From JAYGED01 sp046582565 (lineage in GTDB: Bacteria; Pseudomonadota; Alphaproteobacteria; JAAXGF01): DNA of 18,692 bases. A program made the translations under genes and the position numbers. The notes below the pieces were generated by a model. The model was not told where the DNA came from. It ran no database searches and worked only from the letters and a program-made list of their open reading frames with translations. Shown piece after piece: positions 6,403 through 14,188 of the stretch. The stretch is from positions 1-18,692 of the forward strand of contig JAYGED010000096.1 of the NCBI GenBank assembly GCA_046582565.1. Reading direction: 5' to 3'. How positions within the stretch are numbered: the first letter of the stretch is position 1; each line of letters opens with the position of its first letter.

Positions 6403-6680
6403 AACATTCACGAGACATGTCTACAATGCGTACGTCTGTTAAATTAGATTCGGCGGGGCGTCTTGTTGTCCCCGCCATTTACCGCAAGATAATGGGTATG
6501 AAAGCTCGAGATGAAGTGATGATGCGCCTCGAAAATGATGAATTGCGTGTTTTCAGCCGAGAGGTTGCCGTGGAGCGTGCCAGGGCTCTGGTGAGAAAAT
6601 ATTTTCCAGGTGACGAACCGCTCTCTGATCAATTCATCAGCCAACGGCGCGCCGAGGCAGCGAGCGAAGACCGCGAATAA
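6399..6680 (+). CDS. AbrB/SpoVT-fold antitoxin-like DNA-binding protein (VapB type), no adjacent toxin
   Basis: The N-terminal half carries a swapped-hairpin AbrB domain: TSVKLDSAGRLVVPAIYRKIMGMKARDEVMMRLENDELRVFS. The C-terminal tail, FPGDEPLSDQFISQRRAEAASEDRE, resembles the toxin-binding tail of VapB antitoxins, which normally precede a PIN-domain VapC by a short overlap. Here the next gene is a thiolase 16 bases on, so the toxin is missing. The first ATG overlaps the previous stop (ATGA); ATGs at 6417 and 6426 give a length closer to the family and could be the real start. Base composition is visibly poorer in GC than the flanking metabolic genes, suggesting acquisition. It may be a relic, an antitoxin for a toxin elsewhere, or a recruited local regulator. 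Confidence 0.8.
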   Translation: MKHSRDMSTMRTSVKLDSAGRLVVPAIYRKIMGMKARDEVMMRLENDELRVFSREVAVERARALVRKYFPGDEPLSDQFISQRRAEAASEDRE

Positions 6681-6696
6681 GCATCGAGGATAAAAC

Positions 6697-7887
6697 ATGA
6701 CAAACGAATCGTACCCCATCGTCATTGTCGGCGCCGCAAGGACGCCCATGGGAGGCTTTCAAGGCGCGCTTAAGCCGGTGGCGGCGCCCGCGTTGGGCTC
6801 GGTGGCCATTGCCGCAGCGCTTGAGCGCGCCTCCGTCGCGCCCGGCGATATCGACGAGGTCATCATGGGCTGTGTGCTGCCCGCCGGCATGGGCCAGGCC
6901 CCGGCGCGCCAGGCCAGCCTCGGCGCCGGGCTGCCGGAAGGCACCGGCTGCACCACGGTCAACAAAATGTGCGGCTCGGGCATGAAGGCCACCATGATGG
7001 CTCATGATGCGCTCCGCGCCGGCTCCGGCACGGTCATGGTCGCCGGCGGCTTCGAGAGCATGTCGAACGCGCCGTATTTGCTGGACCGGGCGCGCGACGG
7101 CTACCGCATGGGCCATGGCCGGGTGCTCGATCATATGTTCGTCGACGGCCTCGAGGATGCCTATGACAAGGGCCGCCTGATGGGAAGCTACGCCGAGGAC
7201 ACCGCCGAAGCCTATCAATTCACCCGCGAGGCCCAGGACGATTTCGCCGTGGAATCCCTCATCCGGGCGCGCCGGGCCATCGACGATGGGAGCTTCGATG
7301 CGGAGGTTGTTCCGGTCACCGTGAAGAGCCGCAAGGGCGAGGCCGTCGTTGAGCGCGACGAACAGCCCCACAAGGCCGACCTCGATCGCATCCCGACGCT
7401 AAAGCCGGCGTTTCGTGAGGGCGGCACGGTGACGGCGGCCAATTCAAGTTCGATCTCCGATGGCGCCGCCGCCTTGGTCATGATGGGCGAGGCCGAAGCC
7501 ATGCGCCGGGGGCTCAAACCCCTGGCCCGCATTGTCGGCCACGCCAGCCATGCCCAGGCCCCGGCCTGGTTTACCACGGCGCCCATCGGCGCGCTCAAGA
7601 CGCTGTTCGACAAGATCGGCTGGCGGGCGGCGGATGTCGATCTGTTCGAAATCAACGAGGCTTTCGCCGTGGTCACCCTGGCGGCCATGCGCGATCTCGA
7701 TCTTTCTCATGATCGCGTCAATGTCCATGGCGGCGCCTGCGCCCTGGGTCATCCGGTGGGCGCTTCGGGTGCGCGTATCCTGGTCACTCTGCTTAGCGCG
7801 ATGGAGAAAAACGACGTAGCACGCGGGGTGGCGAGCCTGTGCATCGGCGGCGGCGAGGCCACGGCAATCGCAGTGGAGCGGTTATGA
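6697..7887 (+). CDS. Acetyl-CoA C-acetyltransferase (thiolase)
   Basis: A 396-residue thiolase of the degradative/biosynthetic acetoacetyl-CoA type (AtoB/PhaA-like). Catalytic residues are present: Cys92 in TTVNKMCGSGMKA, the acyl-CoA loop NEAFAVV, His352 in GGACALGHPVGASGARI, and Cys382 in LCIGGGEA. It cleaves acetoacetyl-CoA to two acetyl-CoA or the reverse. Length is normal. The start has GAGGA about 8 bases upstream. In this setting it most likely handles acetoacetyl-CoA made from the acetoacetate released by HMG-CoA lyase at 16092, but a CoA-transferase or acetoacetyl-CoA synthetase is not in the window. A role in PHB synthesis cannot be excluded. Its stop overlaps the next start (ATGA). 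Confidence 0.93.
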   Translation: MTNESYPIVIVGAARTPMGGFQGALKPVAAPALGSVAIAAALERASVAPGDIDEVIMGCVLPAGMGQAPARQASLGAGLPEGTGCTTVNKMCGSGMKATMMAHDALRAGSGTVMVAGGFESMSNAPYLLDRARDGYRMGHGRVLDHMFVDGLEDAYDKGRLMGSYAEDTAEAYQFTREAQDDFAVESLIRARRAIDDGSFDAEVVPVTVKSRKGEAVVERDEQPHKADLDRIPTLKPAFREGGTVTAANSSSISDGAAALVMMGEAEAMRRGLKPLARIVGHASHAQAPAWFTTAPIGALKTLFDKIGWRAADVDLFEINEAFAVVTLAAMRDLDLSHDRVNVHGGACALGHPVGASGARILVTLLSAMEKNDVARGVASLCIGGGEATAIAVERL

Positions 7888-8276
7888 CAAAGCGGAGGCG
7901 TATCTTCTCGGGCACCACCTACGAGGAACTCGCGGGCTATGCGCGCGCCGTGGTCGACGGCGACTGGGTGCATGTCTCGGGCACCACCGGGATCGATCCC
8001 GCAGACGGCTCGATCCCCGAGGGCGTAGAGGAACAGACCCATCAGATTTTTCGCAATATCGAATGGGCGCTGTCCGAGGCCGGGTCGTCCCTGGCCGATG
8101 TGGTGCGTATCCGGGTCTACCTCGACAACCGGGAAGACTTTGCGGTGGTCGCGCCGATTATTGGCGATTACATGCGCAATGTGCGCCCGGCCAACACCAC
8201 CGTGGTCGCCCCCTTGTGCGACGCCCGCATGAAGATCGAAATCGAAGTCACCGCCCATAATACTACTGACGAATGA
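7884..8276 (+). CDS. RidA/YjgF-family protein lacking the catalytic arginine
   Basis: 130 residues of the RidA (YjgF/YER057c/UK114) trimeric fold, with YARAVVDGDWVHVSGTTGIDP near the N-terminus, EQTHQIFRNIEWALSEAGSSLADVVRIRVYL in the middle and the final strand MKIEIEVTAH. True RidA proteins hydrolyse reactive 2-aminoacrylate-type imines using an arginine in the PAR motif close to the C-terminus; here the corresponding place reads VRPANTTVV, with Asn instead of Arg, so imine deaminase activity is doubtful and it belongs to one of the other Rid subfamilies. The ATG at 7884 overlaps the thiolase stop and has GGAG upstream, and it is preferred over an earlier in-frame ATG whose added residues are arginine-rich and out of keeping with the family. 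The next gene overlaps by ATGA. Confidence 0.88.
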   Translation: MTKRRRIFSGTTYEELAGYARAVVDGDWVHVSGTTGIDPADGSIPEGVEEQTHQIFRNIEWALSEAGSSLADVVRIRVYLDNREDFAVVAPIIGDYMRNVRPANTTVVAPLCDARMKIEIEVTAHNTTDE

Positions 8277-9460
8277 CCACTGATTCTGGCCGGCATATGC
8301 GGCGCAATGTTCGCCTGCTGTCGGGCTGCTTTGCCCTGATGACCACGGGCAATGTGGTGGTGGTCAGTGTCAGCGCTCTGGTCGGCTTCGCCCTGGCGGA
8401 TAACAAGGCGCTCGCCACCCTGCCGGCGGCGCTCATGTGGGTCAGCACCGCCTTGGCTGCGGTGCCAGCATCGTTCCTGATGCGGCGTTTTGGCCGCCGC
8501 CTGGGCTTTATGACCGGCGCTGTGATTGGCGTTGTTGGCGCCACCCTTGGCTGTGTCGCGGTAAGTAACGAGAGCTTCGCACTGCTGTGCCTCGCGGTCA
8601 TCGTGGTCGGCGCTTACAACGGTTTCAATTTTTACTTTCGCTTCGCCGCCGCCGATGTGGCGAGCGGGGACTACCGCAGCCGCGCCATCTCTCTGGTCAT
8701 GGCCGGCGGCGTGGTCGCCGCTTTCCTCGGGCCGCGCATCTCCGAGGGGGCTAATGATTTGTTCTTGCCGACCCTCTATTTCGGCCCGTTCGTCGCCGTC
8801 GGCTTCATCGCCCTGTCAATTTTCACCCTGGTCTCCTTCGTCGATATTCCCAAGCCCAGCACGGTGCAACTCCGTGGCGGCCGGCCGATCAGCGTCATCG
8901 CCCGTCAGCCGGTATTCCTGGTCGCCGTGATGAGCGCCGCCGTGGCCTATGGCGTCATGGTCATGCTGATGTCGGTGACACCGCTCGTCATGGTGCGCGG
9001 CGGGCACGCTTTCGGCGACGCCACCTTCGTGATCCAATGGCATGTGCTCGCCATGTTTGCGCCGTCGTTCGTCACCGGCCACCTGATCCGCCGCTTCGGC
9101 GTGCTCACGGTGATGGCCTGGGGTGCTGTTTTCATGGCGGCCAGCATCGGCGTGGCGCTCCAAGGCGTGACCATCCCCCACTTCCTGTGGGCCATGTGCC
9201 TGCTCGGTCTGGGCTGGAACTTTCTGTTTGTCGGGGCGACCACCCTGGTGACCGAGGCCCACACCACGGCCGAGCGCGCCAAGTCTCAGGCGATGAATGA
9301 ATTTACGGTCTTTATCAGCGCTTCGATCGGTTCGTTCCTATCGGGCAGTTTGCATTATTATGTGGGCTGGCAGGTGTTGAATATTTCGGCCCTGCCGCCG
9401 GTGATCGTTCTGTTCGTCGCAATCCTGTGGCTCGCCCGCCGCCGTCGCCTTGAGGAGTGA
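8273..9460 (+). CDS. Major facilitator superfamily transporter
   Basis: 395 residues with about twelve hydrophobic segments and two similar halves, the layout of an MFS secondary transporter in the inner membrane. Seen: TM1 with FALMTTGNVVVVSVSALVGFA, the loop 2-3 motif FLMRRFGRRLGFMTGAV (the G-x-x-x-D-R-x-G-R-R-like signature, here basic-rich), a cytoplasmic central loop around IPKPSTVQLRGGRPIS, and a second-half equivalent HLIRRFGVLTVMAWGA. The C-terminus ends LARRRRLEE, positive on the inside. Substrate is unknown. It overlaps the RidA-family gene by ATGA, and the next gene starts within 8 bases, so transport and the following glutathione-type enzymes may serve one compound. Confidence 0.88.
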   Translation: MTTDSGRHMRRNVRLLSGCFALMTTGNVVVVSVSALVGFALADNKALATLPAALMWVSTALAAVPASFLMRRFGRRLGFMTGAVIGVVGATLGCVAVSNESFALLCLAVIVVGAYNGFNFYFRFAAADVASGDYRSRAISLVMAGGVVAAFLGPRISEGANDLFLPTLYFGPFVAVGFIALSIFTLVSFVDIPKPSTVQLRGGRPISVIARQPVFLVAVMSAAVAYGVMVMLMSVTPLVMVRGGHAFGDATFVIQWHVLAMFAPSFVTGHLIRRFGVLTVMAWGAVFMAASIGVALQGVTIPHFLWAMCLLGLGWNFLFVGATTLVTEAHTTAERAKSQAMNEFTVFISASIGSFLSGSLHYYVGWQVLNISALPPVIVLFVAILWLARRRRLEE

Positions 9461-9467
9461 AATCATC

Positions 9468-10082
9468 ATGCCAGGAAGCCAGGACGCGCCGATCGATTTC
9501 TATATCGACTTTTCCAGCCCCTATGGCTATCTCGCCGGCCACGGCATCGATGAAATCGCCGAGAAGCACGGGCGCGAGGTCATGTGGCGGCCTTTTCTGC
9601 TCGGGGTCGTCTTCGCCATTACCGGCCAGTCGCCCTTGACCAGCCAGCCTATGCGCGGCGCCTATGCCCTGCATGATTTCCAGCGCAGCGCCCGGGCCAT
9701 CAACATCCCCTTCGTCATGCCCGATCCGTTTCCGGTGCTGACCCTGGCGGCGGGGCGCGCCTATTACTGGCTGCACGACCGCGACCCGGACATGGCCAAG
9801 CGCTTCGCCAAGTCGGTCTATCATCGCATGTTCGGCGAGGGCGGGGATATCTCGAAGCCCGCCGCGATCGTCGCCATCGCCGAGGCTTGCGGCGCGGATG
9901 GCGCTGAGCTCGCTGACGCTCTCACCGACCCGGCGATCAAGGAGCGTCTCAAGGCCGAGACCCAGGCGGCCATCGACCGCGGCGTGTTCGGCTCGCCCTT
10001 CACCATCGTCGACGGCGAACCGTTTTGGGGCGCCGACCGTCTTGAGCAAGTCGACAAATGGCTCGGATGCGGAGGCTGGTGA
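9468..10082 (+). CDS. 2-hydroxychromene-2-carboxylate isomerase / DsbA-like family protein
   Basis: A 204-residue protein of the thioredoxin-fold, GST-kappa-like family. The N-terminal motif DFYIDFSSPYGYLA matches that of 2-hydroxychromene-2-carboxylate isomerase, with Ser17 at the position of the active-site serine of NahD, not a CxxC pair, so it is not a disulfide oxidoreductase. The helical insert (residues ~60-160) and the return to the fold at GVFGSPFTIVDGEPFWGADRLEQVDKWL, with the cis-proline GSPF, are typical. The start ATG at 9468 has GAGGAG (9452-9456 region) well spaced; an upstream TTG is less likely. Naphthalene-type pathway genes are absent, so its job is probably a glutathione-dependent isomerisation or conjugation of another compound. 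A glutathione S-transferase follows. Confidence 0.88.
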   Translation: MPGSQDAPIDFYIDFSSPYGYLAGHGIDEIAEKHGREVMWRPFLLGVVFAITGQSPLTSQPMRGAYALHDFQRSARAINIPFVMPDPFPVLTLAAGRAYYWLHDRDPDMAKRFAKSVYHRMFGEGGDISKPAAIVAIAEACGADGAELADALTDPAIKERLKAETQAAIDRGVFGSPFTIVDGEPFWGADRLEQVDKWLGCGGW

Positions 10083-10091
10083 GAGAACCTC

Positions 10092-10709
10092 ATGGCAAGC
10101 CCGACCGTTTACGGTGCGTCCTACAGCGTCTATGCGCGCATCGTCCGCCTCGCCCTCGAAGAGAAGGGCGTCGCCTATGGCTTTGAAGAGGTCGATATTT
10201 TCGCCGAGGACGGTCCGCCGGCGGGCTACGAGAAACGCCATCCTTTCCTGAAAATCCCGGCCTTCGAGCATGACGGCTTCCGGCTCTATGAGGCGGGGGC
10301 CATTGCGCGCTACATCGACGGGGCGTTTCCGGGACCGGCGCTGATGCCGTCCGATCTCCGCCGGCGGGCGCGCGCCGATCAGATCGTCGGCATCCTCGAT
10401 TCCTATGCCTATAGGACCTGGGTGTGGGACATCTATGTGGAGCGGAGCAAGCCCGAACCTGATGAGGCGAAGATCGCCGAGGCGCTGCCCCGCGCCGCGA
10501 CCTGCCTGGCGGCCATCGAGGCCTTGATGGAAGGCGATGCCTGTTTCCTCGGCGACGCGCCGACCCTGGCCGACCTCCACGCAGCACCCATGTTCGACCA
10601 TCTCCGGCGCACCCCCGAAGGAGAGCGCCTCCTGGCGGATCACCCGCGATGGCGAAAGTGGTGGAGCCGTATGAGCGAACGGCCCAGCCTGGCCGCGACG
10701 CAGGAATGA
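10092..10709 (+). CDS. Glutathione S-transferase family protein
   Basis: 205 residues with a thioredoxin-like N-terminal domain (about 1-80) and an all-helical C-terminal domain. The first strand and helix, TVYGASYSVYARIVRLALEEKG, carry the usual Ser/Tyr-rich glutathione-activating start; HPFLKIPAFEHDG contains the cis-proline; LYEAGAIARYID is the glutathione gamma-glutamyl-binding motif (E-[SA] type). The C-terminal domain has FLGDAPTLADLHAAPMFDHL, the family's N-capping-box region (T-x-A-D). It conjugates or isomerises electrophilic substrates with glutathione; the substrate is unknown. It starts 9 bases after the isomerase-like gene, with AGAGAA upstream, so the two are co-transcribed. It ends 12 bases before the convergent dehydratase. 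Confidence 0.9.
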   Translation: MASPTVYGASYSVYARIVRLALEEKGVAYGFEEVDIFAEDGPPAGYEKRHPFLKIPAFEHDGFRLYEAGAIARYIDGAFPGPALMPSDLRRRARADQIVGILDSYAYRTWVWDIYVERSKPEPDEAKIAEALPRAATCLAAIEALMEGDACFLGDAPTLADLHAAPMFDHLRRTPEGERLLADHPRWRKWWSRMSERPSLAATQE

Positions 10710-10721
10710 ACGTACGGCAGA

Positions 10722-11684
10722 TCAGCCTTTTGCCAGCACCCGCATATATAAATCCCGGTCCAGGTTGCCGCCGGTGAGGACCAGGCCGACGGATCTGCCG
10801 GCCATGGCGTCGCGCTCTTTTAACAGGGCGGCCAGGGGGGCGGCGCCGGCGCCCTCGGCGATATTGTGGGTGTCGTCGAAGTAGTGGCCCATGGCGGCGA
10901 GGATTTCATCGTCGGAGACTTTGACCACGCGCTCAAGCCCAGCGAGGATGACCTCCAGCGCTTCCGGGTTGGGCACCCGCACGGCGACACCATCGGCGAA
11001 GGTATCGGCCGAATTGGTTGAGACCGGTGTCTTCGCATCGAAGGACAGGGCGTAGGCCGCCGCATTTTCGGCAACCACACCAACGATCTTGGTCTTCAGG
11101 TTGAGCGCATCGCGGACGGCGATAGCGGCGCAAACGCCCGACCCCAGCCCGAGCGGTACATAAAAGGTATCGAGATCGGGTGCTGCGCTAAACAGCTCAA
11201 GGCTGTATGACGCGACGCCTTGGACTAAAAGCTCATGATAGGAGTCCATCATATGCAGGCCGCGCTCTGTGGCCAACGCCTGGGCGTAATCGAGGGCGGC
11301 GTTGAAGTCCTCGCCATGCTCGATCAACTCGGCGCCATAGGCTTTCATCGCCTTGTTCTTGGCGGGGCTGTTACCAAAGGGCGCGACGATCACCGAATTG
11401 ATGCCCTGGGCGCGGGCGGCGAAGGCGACGCTCTGGCCGTGATTGCCGCGCGTCGCGGCGATCACCCCGGCGACATCCGGCTCACGGCGGGCGAGATCAT
11501 TCATATAGACCAGCCCGCCGCGTATCTTGAAGGCGCCGGTCGGGGTGTGGTTCTCATGCTTGACCCAGACCTCGCAGCCGCAGCGCAGCGCCAGCAACGG
11601 CCACCGGATTTGCGCCGTCGGGGTCATGGAGCGATAGACGATATCGGCGGCGGCCTGCAAAGTGGCGAGATCGAGCCTGGTCAT
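10722..11684 (-). CDS. PLP-dependent serine/threonine dehydratase-family enzyme
   Basis: 320 residues of fold type II, single catalytic domain without an ACT regulatory domain. Lys53 in TPTGAFKIRGG is the Schiff-base lysine, TRGNHGQSVAFAA is the substrate-binding asparagine loop, GLGSGVCAAIAV is the glycine-rich phosphate-binding loop, and LTGGNLDRDLY the C-terminal cofactor end. Such enzymes deaminate threonine or serine, or act on related hydroxyamino acids (hydroxyaspartate, serine racemisation); the TRGNHGQS variant of the usual SAGNHAQG points to a separate subgroup and I cannot fix the substrate. The start at 11684 has GGAG five bases upstream; the frame is open further up but those residues lack family character. 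It runs against the GST gene and diverges from mccB. Confidence 0.88.
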   Translation of the reverse strand: MTRLDLATLQAAADIVYRSMTPTAQIRWPLLALRCGCEVWVKHENHTPTGAFKIRGGLVYMNDLARREPDVAGVIAATRGNHGQSVAFAARAQGINSVIVAPFGNSPAKNKAMKAYGAELIEHGEDFNAALDYAQALATERGLHMMDSYHELLVQGVASYSLELFSAAPDLDTFYVPLGLGSGVCAAIAVRDALNLKTKIVGVVAENAAAYALSFDAKTPVSTNSADTFADGVAVRVPNPEALEVILAGLERVVKVSDDEILAAMGHYFDDTHNIAEGAGAAPLAALLKERDAMAGRSVGLVLTGGNLDRDLYMRVLAKG

Positions 11685-11781
11685 GGAACTCTCCGTGGTC
11701 GACTGGTTTCGGCGAAAACTATCATGCTTTCTCTGTGGGGAGTAGGTTCCCCGCCCGGCGTTGATGGGATACCTTTGGCCC
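11685..11781. other. Divergent intergenic region between dehydratase and mccB
   Basis: These 97 bases must hold the mccB operon promoter and that of the dehydratase. I see no convincing -35/-10 pair. Two weak inverted repeats are present: GGGGA (11737-11741) with TCCCC (11748-11752), and ATGGG (11764-11768) with CCCAT (11779-11783), the latter covering the first bases of the mccB start codon. Both arms are only 5 bp. No MerR-type LiuR palindrome is evident. Confidence 0.35.
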
Positions 11782-13383
11782 ATGACTGTTCTTGAAACAT
11801 CTATTGATACACGTGGGCCCGAGTTCGAGGCCAATGCCGTGGCCATGGCGGCCCTGGTCGCTGATTTGCGCGACAAGGTGGCGGTGATCGCGACCGGCGG
11901 CAGCGAGGCGTCGCGCGAACGTCACGTGGGGCGCGGCAAGATGCTGCCCCGCGATCGTGTCGCCGCCCTGATCGATCCCGGCTCGCCGTTCCTCGAGCTT
12001 AGCCAGCTTGCAGCCTATGAGGTCTACGGCGATGCGACCCCCGCCGCCGGGCTGATCACCGGGGTCGGGCGCATCGAAGGCCGCGAATGCGTGATCGTCG
12101 CCAACGACGCTACGGTCAAGGGCGGCACCTATTATCCGCTCACCGTGAAGAAGCATCTGCGCGCCCAGGAAATCGCCCAGGAAAATTGCCTGCCCTGCGT
12201 CTATCTGGTGGATTCCGGCGGCGCCTATCTGCCCGAACAGGATGCGGTATTTCCCGACCGCGAACATTTCGGCCGCATCTTCTACAACCAGGCGATGATG
12301 TCGGCGCAGGGCATCGCCCAGATTGCCGTGGTCATGGGCTCCTGCACGGCGGGCGGCGCTTATGTTCCTGCCATGGCGGACGAGACCATCATGGTCGGCA
12401 AGCAGGGCACGATCTTTCTCGGCGGTCCGCCGTTGGTCAAGGCGGCGACCGGCGAGGAGGTCAGCGCCGAAGAGCTGGGCGGCGCCGATGTGCATACCCG
12501 CGTCTCGGGGGTGGCCGATCATTATGCCAAAGACGATGCCCATGCTCTGAGCCTGGCGCGCCGCGCCGTGGTCAATCTCGGCGCCAAACTGGCTGTCCAG
12601 GGCGAGGAGCCCATCGAGCCTCTGTATGACGCCGCTGAGCTTGCCGGCATCGTGCCGACCGATCCGCGCAAACCCTACGAGGTGCGCCAGATCATCGCCC
12701 GCCTGGTCGACGGCAGCCGATTCGATGAGTTCAAGCCGCTCTACGGCGCCACCCTGGTAACCGGATTCGCCAGGCTGTTCGGCCATCAAGTCGGCATTAT
12801 CGCCAACAACGGCATCCTGTTTTCGGAGTCGGCACTCAAGGGCACGCATTTCATCGAAATCTGCGCTAAGCGCCGTATCCCGTTGATCTTCCTGCAAAAC
12901 ATCAGCGGTTTCATGGTCGGTTCAAAATATGAAGCCGGCGGCATCGCCAAGCATGGCGCCAAAATGGTTATGGCCGTGGCCTGCGCACGAGTGCCCAAGC
13001 TGACCCTGGTCATCGGCGGCAGTTTCGGGGCCGGAAACTACGCCATGTGCGGCCGCGCATACGGTCCGCGCTTCCTGTGGATGTGGCCCAACGCGCGCAT
13101 CTCGGTGATGGGCGGCGAGCAGGCCGCGTCCGTGCTTGCCCAGGTCAAGCGCGACAACATCGAGGCCAAGGGCGAGGACTGGAGCGAGGCCGAGGAAGAA
13201 GCCTTCAAGGCGCCCCTGCGCGAACAATACGAAAGTCAGGGCCATCCCTATTACGCCAGCGCGCGGCTGTGGGACGATGGCGTGATCGACCCGGCGGACA
13301 GCCGCATGACCCTCGGCCTGGGCCTCACCGCGGCGCTCAATGCGCCCATCGAGCCAACCGAATTCGGTATCTTCAGGATGTAA
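11782..13383 (+). CDS. mccB: Methylcrotonoyl-CoA carboxylase beta subunit (carboxyltransferase)
   Basis: 533 residues forming both carboxyltransferase lobes of the crotonase-like fold. It transfers carboxyl from biotin on MccA to 3-methylcrotonyl-CoA. The N-lobe includes RERHVGRGKMLPRDRVAALIDPGSPFLE, then YYPLTVKKHLRAQEIA, LVDSGGAYLPEQDAVFPDR and GSCTAGGAYVPAMADETIMV; the C-lobe includes IIANNGILFSESALKGTHFIE, GFMVGSKYEAGGIAKHGAKMV and WMWPNARISVMGGEQAASVL. The YYPLT and FLQNISGFMVG stretches match methylcrotonyl-CoA rather than propionyl-CoA carboxylases. The ATG at 11782 gives the familiar start MTVLETSIDTRGPEF; an ATG 18 bases earlier is in frame but less family-like. There is no strong Shine-Dalgarno. 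It leads the mccB-liuC-mccA-HMG-CoA lyase operon. Confidence 0.95.
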   Translation: MTVLETSIDTRGPEFEANAVAMAALVADLRDKVAVIATGGSEASRERHVGRGKMLPRDRVAALIDPGSPFLELSQLAAYEVYGDATPAAGLITGVGRIEGRECVIVANDATVKGGTYYPLTVKKHLRAQEIAQENCLPCVYLVDSGGAYLPEQDAVFPDREHFGRIFYNQAMMSAQGIAQIAVVMGSCTAGGAYVPAMADETIMVGKQGTIFLGGPPLVKAATGEEVSAEELGGADVHTRVSGVADHYAKDDAHALSLARRAVVNLGAKLAVQGEEPIEPLYDAAELAGIVPTDPRKPYEVRQIIARLVDGSRFDEFKPLYGATLVTGFARLFGHQVGIIANNGILFSESALKGTHFIEICAKRRIPLIFLQNISGFMVGSKYEAGGIAKHGAKMVMAVACARVPKLTLVIGGSFGAGNYAMCGRAYGPRFLWMWPNARISVMGGEQAASVLAQVKRDNIEAKGEDWSEAEEEAFKAPLREQYESQGHPYYASARLWDDGVIDPADSRMTLGLGLTAALNAPIEPTEFGIFRM

Positions 13384-13385
13384 CC

Positions 13386-14177
13386 ATGGCAGACGAACCT
13401 GTTCTCTTGAAAGCAACTCAGGCGGGGGTGGCGACGATCACCCTGAACCGGCCCGAGGTCCACAATGCTTTCAACGCCGAAGTCATCGAGCTGTTGAGCG
13501 AAATTCTCGACGATCTCGCCGGGGCCGATGGTGTGCGCGTGGTGTTGCTCGATGCTGCCGGGAAAAGCTTTTCGGCGGGGGCCGATCTCAATTGGATGAA
13601 GCGCGCCGCGAGTTTTACCGATGATGAAAACCGTGAGGATGCTCGCGCCCTGGGCGAAATGCTGCGCCGCCTCAACCGCCTGCCAAAGCCGACCGTGGCG
13701 CTGGTCCAGGGCTCGGCCTTCGGCGGCGGCGTCGGCTTGATGGCGGCCTGTGACATCGTCATCGCCGTGCGCGACGCTGCTTTCAGCCTGTCGGAGGTCA
13801 AGCTCGGGCTGATCCCGGCGACCATCGCCCCCTATGTGGTCGCCGTTATCGGCGAGCGCCAGGCCCGGCGCTATTTCCTCACCGGCGAACGGTTCGACGG
13901 CGCGGCGGCGCAGGCCATTGGGCTGGTCCATGAGCTGGTCGATGACGGCGCGGGGTTGATCGCCGCCGGGGAGCGCATGGTGGAGCGGTTGTTTGCTGCC
14001 GCGCCGGGCGCCTTGGGCGAAGCCAAGGATCTCATCGAGGCGGTTGCCGGCAAACCCATCGACGGTCCTCTGATCGAGGATACGGTGCGGCGCATTGCCG
14101 AGCGGCGCAGCCATGACGAGGCCCGCGAAGGCATCGCCGCCTTCCTCGAGAAGCGCAAGCCCGACTGGCACGGCTAA
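13386..14177 (+). CDS. liuC: Methylglutaconyl-CoA hydratase (enoyl-CoA hydratase family)
   Basis: 263 residues of the crotonase family. It hydrates 3-methylglutaconyl-CoA to HMG-CoA, the step between the carboxylase and the lyase. Seen: TITLNRPEVHNAFNAEVIELL at the N-terminus, SFSAGADLNWMKR (the oxyanion-forming CoA loop, with the NWMKR continuation characteristic of LiuC-type proteins), VQGSAFGGGVGLMAACDIVIA, and FSLSEVKLGLIPATIAPYVV with the acidic Glu and the second catalytic region. The frame is open well upstream into mccB, but the ATG at 13386, 2 bases after the mccB stop and preceded by CAGGATG, gives the standard length and start. Position between mccB and mccA supports the assignment strongly. 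Confidence 0.92.
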   Translation: MADEPVLLKATQAGVATITLNRPEVHNAFNAEVIELLSEILDDLAGADGVRVVLLDAAGKSFSAGADLNWMKRAASFTDDENREDARALGEMLRRLNRLPKPTVALVQGSAFGGGVGLMAACDIVIAVRDAAFSLSEVKLGLIPATIAPYVVAVIGERQARRYFLTGERFDGAAAQAIGLVHELVDDGAGLIAAGERMVERLFAAAPGALGEAKDLIEAVAGKPIDGPLIEDTVRRIAERRSHDEAREGIAAFLEKRKPDWHG

Positions 14178-14188
14178 CGACGCCCTTC

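Noticed and set aside
9315..10643. 442-codon minus-strand open frame opposite the MFS end, isomerase-like and GST genes
   Set aside because: All three plus-strand genes have clear family motifs and proper ribosome sites; the antisense translation has no recognisable domain and only reflects the lack of stops in GC-rich DNA.
11722..12897. 391-codon minus-strand open frame opposite mccB
   Set aside because: It is antisense to a strongly conserved carboxyltransferase and shows no motif of its own.
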